Origin: Ignisphaera aggregans DSM 17230
GTDB taxonomy: Archaea; Thermoproteota; Thermoprotei_A; Sulfolobales; Ignisphaeraceae
Direction: 5' to 3'
DNA: 64,000 nucleotides
NCBI GenBank assembly: GCA_000145985.1
Contig: CP002098.1
Location: 682,001-746,000, forward strand
Shown here piece by piece: positions 42,967 to 52,304 of this stretch (the first letter of the stretch is position 1; the number at the start of each line of letters is the position of its first letter). The notes under the pieces were generated by a model, which did no database searches, was not told the DNA's origin, and was given only the letters and a program-made list of their open reading frames with translations. Both the position numbers and the translations under genes were made by a program.

Positions 42967-44551
42967 ATTTTTGATCCTCACTATCTTTGCCTCCAAGTGC
43001 CTCACCCTCAGCTTTAATCATCTGGATTCTGTAGTAGAGGTTCATGTGCTCCTCATAGAGCTCTTCAACTATCTTCCTAAAAACATCATCTGGAATACCC
43101 ATTTCGCTCACCTTCACTTCTTCTATAATTGAAAAGCCTTCACCTCTACTAAAGCTATAGACCTTCACATCCTCAGGCTTTAACACTACTCTAAATCCTG
43201 ATGCATCTGTATATCCAGCCATAACCAAATTGCTAAGCTTAGTAAGAATCACATCACTATGCGTCGTAATTATGACCTTTACACCAAGCCTCTTAGCTAG
43301 AAGCGCCAAGACTTCAACTAGCCTAGCCTGTTTATCTGGATGTAGATGTGCCTCAGGCTCCTCAATAATCAAAATATCATTCTTCCTAATCAAACCATAC
43401 TTAAGATATAAATCGAGAGGACTAAGCTCAGCAATCATTGAAGATACATTTGGAAGCGAGAACTCAAACTCTTTAGATCTATACACAGGTTCGGGAAGAG
43501 ATATATCACCCCTTCTAACAAGTTCTATGCTTCCCTCCAACACCTCTTCCAATAGCCCACTAACCTCCTTCAGCTCATCACCTGCACCAGTCCTTGGTTC
43601 CAACGATATAAGTTCTGCTAGAAAATCCGCTAAAATACCAGGAACCCTAGGAATTTCAGCACCACGAATAGGCATCTCAGGTACAGACTTTATCAATGCA
43701 TGTGCTACAGTTCTATAGCTATGCAAAATCCCTGCTCGAGAAGCTGGAAAATACCTAATATCAAAATCAATAAAATCTTTTTCTAAAGCTTCATACAAAA
43801 GTGCATAAATTTCATAAATAATATCAAATAAGAATCGAAGTATCGGTTCCTTTGCACTTCTCCTCAAATAGAAATAGATGTATCTATAAAAACGACTACT
43901 TCTTATCACAATATCTTTTTCAAGGTTCTTCAATATGATACCCGTCTTTGGAGTAAGCGTAATATTGAGATCTACATAGGCATCCTGTTCTACTCCAGGT
44001 TTCGGTATCGATACCTTCAAGTCGTAGCTTAGCTTGAAGAACTCGCCTTCAAGTTCGAGCTCTGCATTCATCTCGTTTGATTCTCGCCTCACAAGATCTG
44101 TGAGTCTAGATGAGAACACCCTCTCGGTCTCGGTTATCACAAGCTCCTTATAGTTTTTAGAATTCAATTCCTTATTTAACTCGATTCTATAAAGCTCAAT
44201 GCTTCTTTCCGTAAATTCCTTTAGAGTTTTATTCAATTCTTCAATTTTTTGACGATTTTTAGACTTATTAATTGAGTTCTGATATATTTTCCGGAGCTTT
44301 TCTAGGTACTCATACACAAAACTTCCCAACGATGATTTCTCCAAATCCTTCACTAACACAGATCCGATCAGTGGAAATTTCACTGTTTTGATGATCCTCT
44401 GAGAACTTTTTATCAATGCATATAGGAGCATGGCTGTATAGGACTTACCAGTGTTGTTGGGCCCTATGAGAACTGTAATCGGTGCTAGCTCTATCTTTCC
44501 CTCACCAACATATCCAAAGTTCTTGACTTTAAGCCTAGCAGATTTTATCAT
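42944..44551 (-). CDS. OLD-like AAA ATPase
   Basis: A 535-residue ABC-type ATPase of the AAA_15/AAA_21 (OLD, RecF-like) class. The ATG at 44551 has GGTGAG upstream; the frame extends to 44563. Seen: SARLKVKNFGYVGEGKIELA, Walker A VLIGPNNTGKSYT, a long helical insert, signature-like LSPLDLYLKYG, Walker B ILIIEEPEAHLHPDKQARLV and KVIITTHSDVILTKLSNLV. No Toprim domain is fused. Such ATPases sense DNA ends or phage proteins and activate a partner in several defence systems (OLD, PARIS, retron-type). The partner here is the small overlapping gene. Confidence 0.8.
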   Translation of the reverse strand: MIKSARLKVKNFGYVGEGKIELAPITVLIGPNNTGKSYTAMLLYALIKSSQRIIKTVKFPLIGSVLVKDLEKSSLGSFVYEYLEKLRKIYQNSINKSKNRQKIEELNKTLKEFTERSIELYRIELNKELNSKNYKELVITETERVFSSRLTDLVRRESNEMNAELELEGEFFKLSYDLKVSIPKPGVEQDAYVDLNITLTPKTGIILKNLEKDIVIRSSRFYRYIYFYLRRSAKEPILRFLFDIIYEIYALLYEALEKDFIDFDIRYFPASRAGILHSYRTVAHALIKSVPEMPIRGAEIPRVPGILADFLAELISLEPRTGAGDELKEVSGLLEEVLEGSIELVRRGDISLPEPVYRSKEFEFSLPNVSSMIAELSPLDLYLKYGLIRKNDILIIEEPEAHLHPDKQARLVEVLALLAKRLGVKVIITTHSDVILTKLSNLVMAGYTDASGFRVVLKPEDVKVYSFSRGEGFSIIEEVKVSEMGIPDDVFRKIVEELYEEHMNLYYRIQMIKAEGEALGGKDSEDQKCEDNSST

Positions 44552-44804
44552 TATGCTCACCAATCATATCTTTAGAGCTTCCTCTCAAAAGAAATTTCCT
44601 CATATAGTTAATAAATGTGCATGGCTATTCCTCTAATAACAACCATTATATTTACTGCCATGATCAATGCTGGGTTTCCACAAAATCTAAAAGAGAAGGG
44701 TTCATCAACTGATAGATAGGGAGCTATTTGTTTTAGTCAGCAGGAATAGACGGAAAGTTGATGTTCATCTATTTTGGTGTGATAAAATTGATAAGTGTTT
44801 TTAG

Positions 44805-44814
44805 AGCTTTAAAT
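44805..44814 (+). promoter_or_regulatory. TATA box of the MNT-HEPN gene
   Basis: GCTTTAAATG lies about 25-30 nt before the ATG at 44836, so the transcript should be leaderless or nearly so. Confidence 0.5.
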
Positions 44815-44835
44815 GTTTGGCTATGGTGATTAGAT

Positions 44836-45675
44836 ATGGGTTGTGTGAAGTTTGTTTATAGAAATCTTGTTTTGGAGCGTTTAGTGGAACTCTTTAGAGG
44901 TCTTAGCTATGTTGAGGTGGCAATACTTTTTGGTTCGTTTGCTAGAGGTGAGCCTTTTGCTCATGATATTGATATAGCGGTGAAGTTTTCTGGTGGGGGT
45001 GGTTTGTTTGATCTGGGTCTTCTTGTTTCTAGGATTGCTGAGGTTCTTGGTGTTGGAGAGGAGTGTGTTGATGTTGTAGATCTTGACTCGGCTAATCCTA
45101 TCCTTCTCTTTAGAATTCTTAGTGAGGGAATTCTTCTTAAGGGTGGAGAAGAAGCTTTGAGGATACTGGCTGAGAGAGCTTCTCTATATCCAGACATATT
45201 GATGGAGATAAAGATGTGGAGCAATCTCGACCCGGATCCAAAACCTGATGTTGTTATCATATCTTCTAGAGTTGAAGAGATTCGAAGGAATGTAAATTTT
45301 ATTAGGAGTAGAATTCTTAGTCGAAAGCCAGAGGAGCTAGACTATGGAGATATTCTAGCCTTTGAAAGAGCTCTACATAGAACAATTGAAGCAATGCTAG
45401 ATATATGTAGACATCTTGTCTCTGTCTACTCCCTCGGACTTGTAGAAAGCTATGGTGAATACCCCCGCAAACTAGCTCAGGCAGGGATTATGCCTAGAGA
45501 ACTAGCTGAGGAAATCGTAATGCTTACCGGGCTCAGAAATATACTTGTACATCGCTACCTAGAGATAGATATTGGAAAACTCTATACTGTTGCAAAACAG
45601 ATTGTGGAGAGAATTGCTATAGAATTCATCGACTGGATTAGAGCCATTGTTAAAGCAGATCAAGAAGTAAGATGA
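44836..45675 (+). CDS. Single-chain MNT nucleotidyltransferase-HEPN fusion
   Basis: A 279-residue protein joining two domains. Residues 10-110: minimal nucleotidyltransferase, ILFGSFARGEPFAHDIDIAV with G33-S34 and D44/D46, and CVDVVDLDSANPILLFRILS. Residues 145-270: HepT-type HEPN domain with LRNILVHRYLEID, i.e. R234-x4-H239-x-Y241. In known HepT/MntA pairs the MNT enzyme adds AMP to the Tyr of R-x4-H-x-Y to silence the HEPN RNase; the two are separate genes. Here one chain contains both, with all motifs intact, so modification in cis is possible. ATG start. Next gene is an ATPase_2 protein 79 nt downstream. Confidence 0.8.
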   Translation: MGCVKFVYRNLVLERLVELFRGLSYVEVAILFGSFARGEPFAHDIDIAVKFSGGGGLFDLGLLVSRIAEVLGVGEECVDVVDLDSANPILLFRILSEGILLKGGEEALRILAERASLYPDILMEIKMWSNLDPDPKPDVVIISSRVEEIRRNVNFIRSRILSRKPEELDYGDILAFERALHRTIEAMLDICRHLVSVYSLGLVESYGEYPRKLAQAGIMPRELAEEIVMLTGLRNILVHRYLEIDIGKLYTVAKQIVERIAIEFIDWIRAIVKADQEVR

Positions 45676-45754
45676 GTAATTAAGGATTTTAAACTTTGTC
45701 AACTTCAAAAACTTAGATGGGAATGTCTATAGTTATTTGGGGTGTACCGCCTAG

Positions 45755-46774
45755 GTGAAGAGAGTTAGACTCTCATTTGCTGATATAAACATTGAATTTG
45801 TTGATAGGGAGATAGCCCTTAGACAGATTATGGAGTTAGCTGAGAGAGGTACATATCCTGTATACATTGTCTATGGCCCTGAGGGCTGTGGTAAGACAGC
45901 ATTTTTCAAACAGGCTAAAACAATTCTTGAGGAGGAGTTTGGTTACAATATAGTATATGTTAATCCTCTTGCCAGAAGACTCGAGGAGGTTATCGGCTAT
46001 AGCTCTAGTCTAAAGGATATCGTTGTAGAGATCCTCAAGGTTTTTTCAGAGCCCTACTCAAAAATTGTTGATGTGGCTATAGGTATTGTTGGTGAAGTGC
46101 TTAGGAGGCTTAAAAGGACTAGGCTGGCAATCCTCATGGACGATATATTTCAGGCTGTGGGTCTGGATAAAGCTGAGGTATATACAAAGATGTTGCTAAA
46201 TCTAATCGAGTATCCTCCTGGGGAGTATGAGAGAATAGTTGTACTGGTTTCATCTAGTGAAGGTATCACAAGAGAGAGGATTGGGAGACATAGATGGGCA
46301 ACATTTAGAATTATGTGGAATATGTCTAGAGAAGGATTCAAACAGCTCTATGAACAGATACCCGGGGAGAAACCCCAATTCGAAGAGATCTGGAGAATAA
46401 CAGGTGGAAATCCAGCAGCTTTAGAACAGCTATATAGATATAGCTGGAGATTTGATAGAACTATAGACGATATAGCGATGAGAAAGAACCTCAGAATATT
46501 TATATCTTCGCTTAGCTCTACAGAGCTAGAGATTCTGAAAGATATTCTTAGAGAGCCAGACGTAATTATTGAAAGGTTGAGGGAGTCTGAGACCCAGAAA
46601 CTGAGGATGAAGCTGATAGAGTTAAATCTCATTGTTGAGCTATGGGATAGAGATCCATGGCTCTGGATAGATGTTCCACCACCTGAGAAAGACAGTGAGC
46701 TCGGTATAGGAAAACATTTTGCGTGGCAGACACCACTACATAGAGAAGCTGTTAGAAGAGCTCTAGAAAGATAG
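45755..46774 (+). CDS. ATPase_2 family archaeal P-loop ATPase, copy 1
   Basis: A 339-residue STAND-related archaeal ATPase (ATPase_2). Walker A GPEGCGKT at residues 41-48, Walker B LAILMDDIFQAVGLDKAE, sensor-like IVVLVSSSEGITRERIGRHR, then FKQLYEQIPG and a GGNPAALEQLYRYSW block typical of the family. The C-terminus is a winged-helix-like region ending ELGIGKHFAWQTPLHREAVR. Two close paralogues lie at 50496 and 52305. GTG start, with GGGGTG 10 nt upstream, as in both paralogues. Role unknown; such ATPases occur in variable islands. Confidence 0.85.
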   Translation: MKRVRLSFADINIEFVDREIALRQIMELAERGTYPVYIVYGPEGCGKTAFFKQAKTILEEEFGYNIVYVNPLARRLEEVIGYSSSLKDIVVEILKVFSEPYSKIVDVAIGIVGEVLRRLKRTRLAILMDDIFQAVGLDKAEVYTKMLLNLIEYPPGEYERIVVLVSSSEGITRERIGRHRWATFRIMWNMSREGFKQLYEQIPGEKPQFEEIWRITGGNPAALEQLYRYSWRFDRTIDDIAMRKNLRIFISSLSSTELEILKDILREPDVIIERLRESETQKLRMKLIELNLIVELWDRDPWLWIDVPPPEKDSELGIGKHFAWQTPLHREAVRRALER

Positions 46775-46984
46775 ACATCTCATCACAACAAATCAAAATA
46801 CATAACAACATGGAGTATTCAGCACCTCTAAAACAACTAGAGTCTCTAACACCTCCCAATCTATGTACTTCTAGCTCTACCTCAATCTTCCTATACCAAA
46901 GATATATAGAGGGTAGAGCTGTGGTGGAGATATATTGTGATCTTAGAAAAGTTGAGGGTTTTGGGGCAGAGCTAAGGTAGAGCT

Positions 46985-47648
46985 CTAGATCTCGTCTCTC
47001 TTTTTTGGTGGGGGCAGTACTCCCTTCTTTAGGAGGAGTCCTTTGGCTATGGCTATAAGGGCTTTTAGTTTACCTGCATATCTTGCTAGATCAACTCTAT
47101 CGGATTCAACTGCCTCTTTCAGCAACAGATCGTAGATCTTCTCAAGCTCGAAGACATCGTCCCATGTAATCTCATCGGGATCCTTCTTAAGTAGCTGACC
47201 AAGTTTTTCATAGACCTCCTTAGTATAATACTTACTTTTATATATTGGGCGAGTAGCTTCGAGGAGCTGAAAGTGCTTTGAACTCTGAACTCGCTATAAT
47301 ACCTTTGGACACCTGTATCGAGAGAAGTGCTTCATTGAAGTCTATCAACGTGTTTAGACTCTTTGAGTATTCAGCTAGGATAGCCTCTATATGTGTAAGC
47401 CTAGTCTCAACAGAGCTCATCCTACCTTCGAGTGAACTAATTCTGTTCTCTAACGAGCCTACCCTATTCTCAAGTGAACTCACTCTACTTTCGAGTGAAG
47501 CTATTCTAACCTCAATCGGTCTAAACCTCCTCTCGATATATAGAATCAGAACTAGGATAGCTATAGCAATGAGAGGTGCTTGAACTACTAAGGTGGATAT
47601 AACAGTAGTTAAATCTATTAACATAGACAGTATTCCAAATCTATGCAA
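46985..47648 (-). pseudogene. Membrane-anchored coiled-coil protein, frame-broken
   Basis: From 47648 the frame encodes a membrane helix (LIAIAILVLILYIERRF) and a coiled coil of seven-residue repeats (SLESRVSSLENRVGSLENRI, SSLEGRMSSVETR), then stops at 47238. In the +1 frame it continues HFQLLEATRPIYKSKYYTKE, VYEKLGQLLKKDPDEITWDD and LARYAGKLKALIAIAKGLLL to a stop at 46985. Removing one T at 47277-47279 (plus strand) joins both into about 220 residues. Intact, it would be a membrane coiled-coil scaffold. Mutation or sequence error. Confidence 0.65.
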
Positions 47649-47967
47649 TAGGTTAGCAAAGATATAAATAATTTGTTATTTTGTTTAATCCAACACCTCC
47701 TACATCTATATCTAGACAATCTATATTTCTCTAACTCCCCCATAGAGCATAAATGTTATAGATATTAGCTAATACCCTACAATCTATGCTGATAAGACTA
47801 TATTGAGGCTTATCATATCTACATCTCTTTATAGCTATTCCCACCCTTAGGACTATGTATATAGCACTATATATACATCTGATTTATAGTGATAAACCCT
47901 ATATCTGATAGTGTGATGAAACCTAAGTCTATATTAGGTATATAGTTTTATGGGGTTTCAGATAGTA
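47649..47967. other. A+T-rich gap
   Basis: About 320 bases rich in TATA-like words (CTATATATACATC, TATATAG). No gene seen. Probably promoters for the flanking genes. Confidence 0.45.
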
Positions 47968-48161
47968 TTATTGTGTTTAGAGATGTCCCCCAAGGCTACG
48001 GCAGAGTTAGAGCTTTAGAGAAAGCCTTGTCTAGTGTTAAGCAGAGCTCTATACATGTCTCACTAGGTCATAATGATGCTGAGAAGACAATGTCTATAGG
48101 GATTGATTTTAGTCTCTGTGTTACCTCTCTCCTTAAACCTAGATCAAGGTTTTCCAAATAA
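47968..48161 (+). pseudogene. N-terminal remnant of an ABC ATPase
   Basis: The frame reads VFRDVPQGYGRVRALEKALS, SVKQSSIHVSLGHNDAEKTM, then SIGIDFSLCVTSLLKPRSRF. The order matches an ABC ATPase start (K/QxYGxVxAL, then a Walker A) but the Walker A is GHNDAEKT instead of GxNGAGKT. It stops after 62 codons. Clearly inactivated. Confidence 0.5.
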
Positions 48162-48599
48162 CATAGTCTATGGGTATCCCAGGGTACTCTAGAAGACTCT
48201 TCCAATCCCCAAGCCCCTTAAATCTAAGCCCTCCCTACTATACATAGCTGAGATCTTTCTTTAAAACTCTACCACCTTCATTAGGGTATCCAAGGTAGTG
48301 AACAGTATACAGGTATATATTGCTACCAAGGAAAAGACTTGCTACGCCTTAGGCATATATACCCAATCAAAAAGCCTCACCTACATTGGATATAAACCTA
48401 AACACCTAGTAAACCCTCGAGACGTAAAGGGGATAGCCATATCAAGTCAGCTACGTACAGCGTAAAAGCCTTAGCACATATTAAGCCTTTAACATACTTC
48501 AATTCAACATATCCTTCACGAGCTAAGGCATTGATGAACAAATAGGTATAAATACTAGTGGTGAGAAAATGCTATTGTGAATCGTAGTGGTGAGGTGTA
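48162..48599. other. Gap without a recognised gene
   Basis: About 440 bases; presumably the eroded rest of the ABC gene. No continued similarity could be read. AAATACTAGTGG region near 48550 precedes the next gene, with GTGGTGAGGTG as its ribosome site. Confidence 0.4.
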
Positions 48600-49781
48600 T
48601 TGGCTAAATATACCCGTCTATTCATGGTGATCTTGCTTATTGGTATGCTGATGACGTCCATTAATATCTATGCTCAACAACAAGAATATAAATTATATGC
48701 TAAACAAAGAATTGATATAACGTTTTCGTTGAGCATCTCGGGATCTCAATCCGGTTCTATGTCTATGTCCATGAGTCTTCAACGCGAATATGACTTTGCT
48801 ATTACTGGTAACCGTGTGATTGGGGAGATAAGAGCTGAATGTCTAGAAGCCTCAATAGATTACTCGTATGGTTCGACAAGAACCTCAACTAGAATTCCCA
48901 GTAATGAATGCAACAAGCTTTTAGCTCAAAGAGAGAGGGAGATAGATAGTATTATAGAGGATATTTATGATGAAGCATTTAGAGAATCTTTACAGCAGCT
49001 CGAAGAATTAATGCAATATGTTGAATTACCGCTTTCCTTAAGTATTAATATTGATTTCAATGGATTCCAAACATATAATGGATATAGAGTTGCAGACCTC
49101 GGTTTTAGCTTTAATATGAAATATGAATATTATGGAACTAGTTTCGAAGGTAGTGGCAAAGGTAGAGAGTATGTATATGTAGGTTTTCCAATTACACTAT
49201 ATGGCGAAGGTAAGATTGACATAAGTGTTAAGTCCTCGGAAGGTAGTGGAAGTGGTTCTCTCCAGATTAAACTTGAAACACTAGAAGCAGATCTACCCAA
49301 GGAGACTCCATATGGCTATGTTAAACACGATAAATATACTATCCTAGCAGCTGGTTTACCTAGTTCAAAAATAGTTGTTAGTGGTGATAAAGGTGGCAAA
49401 ACATTAACTATTCGTAATGAAGGAAATGCCACTGGTTATGTAGCAATAATCTATCTCTCTACTTCATCCTCTCCATCACCATCAATAAAGCTTGAAGCCT
49501 ATAATGATAATAATTCTTTAAACCAACAGAAGATAGATTTTTATGTCCTAAACCCTGGTGAAGAACAAAGTATTATTCTTCCATTCATATTATCAGATAA
49601 TGTTAACATAGTAACTTGTTACACATCAGGCTTTGACATGTCGTTAATGCTTATAGTAATTATAATAATTGTTGTCATAGTGATTGCCGTCTCTATTCCG
49701 ATATATTTACTTCTAAGATCTAGGAGGAAGCCAGATATAACACCAGCTCCTACTATTGAACAACCTCCACTAACTATATAG
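48600..49781 (+). CDS. Exported, membrane-anchored protein of unknown function
   Basis: A 393-residue protein. Residues 1-27 are a signal peptide (LFMVILLIGMLMTSINIYAQ). The exported part is beta-rich with Ser/Gly-rich strands (LSISGSQSGSMSMSMSLQRE, GKGREYVYVGFPITLYGEG). A C-terminal helix (MLIVIIIIVVIVIAVSIPIY) anchors it, followed by a basic, Pro-rich tail in the cytoplasm. TTG start with GAGGTG close upstream. No family recognised; a surface protein is likely. Confidence 0.75.
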   Translation: MAKYTRLFMVILLIGMLMTSINIYAQQQEYKLYAKQRIDITFSLSISGSQSGSMSMSMSLQREYDFAITGNRVIGEIRAECLEASIDYSYGSTRTSTRIPSNECNKLLAQREREIDSIIEDIYDEAFRESLQQLEELMQYVELPLSLSINIDFNGFQTYNGYRVADLGFSFNMKYEYYGTSFEGSGKGREYVYVGFPITLYGEGKIDISVKSSEGSGSGSLQIKLETLEADLPKETPYGYVKHDKYTILAAGLPSSKIVVSGDKGGKTLTIRNEGNATGYVAIIYLSTSSSPSPSIKLEAYNDNNSLNQQKIDFYVLNPGEEQSIILPFILSDNVNIVTCYTSGFDMSLMLIVIIIIVVIVIAVSIPIYLLLRSRRKPDITPAPTIEQPPLTI

Positions 49782-50480
49782 TTTTTAAATTTAACTCTCT
49801 TCTCTACCCTATTATTTTGAGTATATATCTATACAGGCTTTATTGTCCGGATTGATATATCGCCATAGATATTAGATCACCATATACTTGTACTGGTTTA
49901 GCAGATGCCAATAATTTAAATAATAGGTAATGAACATACTATAGCTGGGTATGGTAATTTTTATACATCTTAGAATCCACTGCAAGAATTAAGAATACCT
50001 AATCCTATATTTTGGTGAAAACGAATAAAATCATCACCAAACTTTTCCTCACCCTATTTGAGATATCCCACTAAAACTTGTGAGAATAGCTTAACCAGAA
50101 ATGCACTGACGAATAAATTTCAAGGTACATCTAATTGTGTTTCATCCTAAGGATATATGTCTTAGCACCATTAAATCTTCTCTCAGTATGGATACACACA
50201 TTATCCAAAACTTGGCACATTGTGATGCAAATGCATGAGTCTTTGTTTTTGAATATCTAGATGCGACTATGATTATGTTTGTAGAGAGTATTGATATAAA
50301 TGAGTTTAAGGACAATATTCTTAGAATATCAATGATGTAAAGGTTATAATCTAGCAATATAGTTATTGCAATATAATCTTCAATGAATTCCTATGAGATG
50401 TATGAGTATATGGGAGACTAGAGTTTATTAGTCTTGCAAAGATATTTAGCATAGATATAGCGATGTAATGATCTTAAATA
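49782..50480. other. Long gap with one coding-like fragment
   Basis: About 700 bases. At 50239-50338 a plus-strand frame without a start reads VFVFEYLDATMIMFVESIDI, NEFKDNILRISMM before a stop and may be a gene end. Otherwise A+T-rich with no repeat noted. Confidence 0.4.
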
Positions 50481-50495
50481 TTGGGTGTGTTTATA

Positions 50496-51506
50496 GTGAG
50501 GAGAATAAAGCTGAGATTTGCTGATAGAGAGATAGAATTTGCTGATAGAGAAGTTGCATTGAAGCAGGTAGAAGAGTTTGCTGAGAGGGGTACTAGATTT
50601 CCAGTTGTTGTCTATGGTCCTGAGGGCTGTGGTAAGACAGCATTTTTCAAACAGGCTAAGGTTGTTCTTGAGGAATATGATTATAGTGTTGTATATACAA
50701 ATCCTTTGGCTCATGAAGAAAGAGAAATTCTATTGTATACACCATCTATACGTGATATCGTTGAGGAGGTTTTCAAATCTTTTCCAGATCCATATTCAAG
50801 AATTGTTGATATAGCTATAAGAATTGCTAGTAGGGTTATGAGGAAGCTTAGAAAGCCTAGGATAGCTATCTTAATGGACGATATATTCCAGGCTATTGGG
50901 TTGGATAAGGCAGAGATATACACAAAGATATTATTGAATCTAATAGAGTATCCATCTGGAGACTATGAAAAGATAGTTGTCTTGGTTTCTAGTAGCGAAG
51001 GTGTTACAAGGACAAGGATTGGGAGACACCTATGGTCTGTTATGTATCTTATGTGGAATATGTCTAGAGAAGGCCTTAAACTATTGTATGATGTTGTACC
51101 GGATCCTAAACCTCTATTTGAAGATGTATGGAGGTTTACAGGAGGAAACCCGAGGATCTTCGAAATGTTACATAGCTTTAGTTGGAATATAGATATGGTG
51201 ATTAGTATGTTTATCAAGGAACGCGATATTAGGGGTGTCATGGCTTCGCTTAGTAGTGAAGAGATAGAGATTCTGAGAAAGGCTTTGGAGGATCCAGATA
51301 CGATATTCAGATCCCTTAGAAATCCAGCTACACAGAAGCTTGAGAAGCTTTTAATTGAGCTAAATCTAATTATTGATGTGTGGGAGAGGGATAAGTTCTG
51401 GATAGATACTCCACCACCCGAAAAGGATTTAGAGCTTGGTATAGGTGAATACTATGCATGGCAGACACCTCTGCATAGAGAAGCTGTTAAAAGGGTTTTG
51501 GTATAG
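50496..51506 (+). CDS. ATPase_2 family archaeal P-loop ATPase, copy 2
   Basis: A paralogue of the genes at 45755 and 52305. The GTG at 50496 matches the start of the other copies and has GGGTG at the same distance. Walker A GPEGCGKT, Walker B IAILMDDIFQAIGLDKAE, VVLVSSSEGVTRTRIGRHLW and an end ELGIGEYYAWQTPLHREAVK are all kept. Relative to copy 1 the middle region and helical C-domain have diverged (FTGGNPRIFEMLHSFSW). The 38 bases around the P-loop are identical in all three copies. Confidence 0.85.
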   Translation: MRRIKLRFADREIEFADREVALKQVEEFAERGTRFPVVVYGPEGCGKTAFFKQAKVVLEEYDYSVVYTNPLAHEEREILLYTPSIRDIVEEVFKSFPDPYSRIVDIAIRIASRVMRKLRKPRIAILMDDIFQAIGLDKAEIYTKILLNLIEYPSGDYEKIVVLVSSSEGVTRTRIGRHLWSVMYLMWNMSREGLKLLYDVVPDPKPLFEDVWRFTGGNPRIFEMLHSFSWNIDMVISMFIKERDIRGVMASLSSEEIEILRKALEDPDTIFRSLRNPATQKLEKLLIELNLIIDVWERDKFWIDTPPPEKDLELGIGEYYAWQTPLHREAVKRVLV

Positions 51507-51618
51507 TGTTGATGTGTAGAGGTATGTAGATGTGAAGTATCTAGATATTGAACTGAATAGAATTAGATTTTGATTTGTAAAAATATATTTTAAGACTTTG
51601 TATGGGGTTGTATAGCTA

Positions 51619-52190
51619 TGCTCAAGAGGCTCAGACTCAAAAACTTTCTGAGTTTTAAGGATGAGACTAGAGTTTAGCAAGATAAATCTGTTTATAGATC
51701 CTAATGCAAGTGGAAAGAAGAGCAATCTCGCTAAAACTCTAAGGCTGTTCAAAAACCATTTCATCTATGGTATCCCTATCCCAGAGGAATCTATAGTCGA
51801 TGAGATACCTTTTTGGGGTCTTGTCCATAGATTTAATGTATATGAAGATATAGATATACTGAAAAGCAAAGTTTTGAAGAGATTTGAGGAGGAGATTGTT
51901 AGAGGTGTTGGAGATGCAAAACATATGGGAATAGTATTTGTAGAGAGATCTATAGGTCATGGATTCTTGCAGATCTGTGTGAGGAAAGAGCTAAGGATAT
52001 AGGATAAACCAGAGATGAGGCTTGTGGAGAAACTCGGTAGATTTATTGTAAAACCTTTGACGAATACCAAAGACTTGCTGAAATTGTAGATTTGAGCCAT
52101 GCTGTTGAAAGATTCCAAAGCTTCAAAGTGTTTATAGAGGCTATCAAAGTTTTGCTATCTATTCAGATCTCTTCTACATCTAGACCATGA
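51619..52190 (+). pseudogene. Dead RecF/OLD-like ATPase
   Basis: ATG 51619 reads LKRLRLKNFLSFKDETRV then a stop; another frame from 51661 reads RLEFSKINLFIDPNASGKKS, NLAKTLRLFKNHF. Together they match the start of AAA_15-type ATPases (LKNFxSFKDE, then INLFIGPNASGKS), with the first Gly of Walker A changed to Asp and an extra Lys. Further fragments read FVERSIGHGFLQI and FDEYQRLAEIVDLSHAVERF before the final stop. Heavily broken and short of the Walker B region. Confidence 0.55.
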
Positions 52191-52304
52191 ATATAGATAT
52201 AGAGGAAGACCAAAGCAATTCTCTAACCTATCGCTACAGTTATAAGTTTTGTAATGCTATAGACAGGTTGGGTTTTGGTGTAAATCTTTTGGGTGGTTGT
52301 AATA

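Noticed and set aside
47880-47960. C/D-box guide RNA
   Set aside because: GTGATGA resembles a C box but no properly placed CTGA D box follows.
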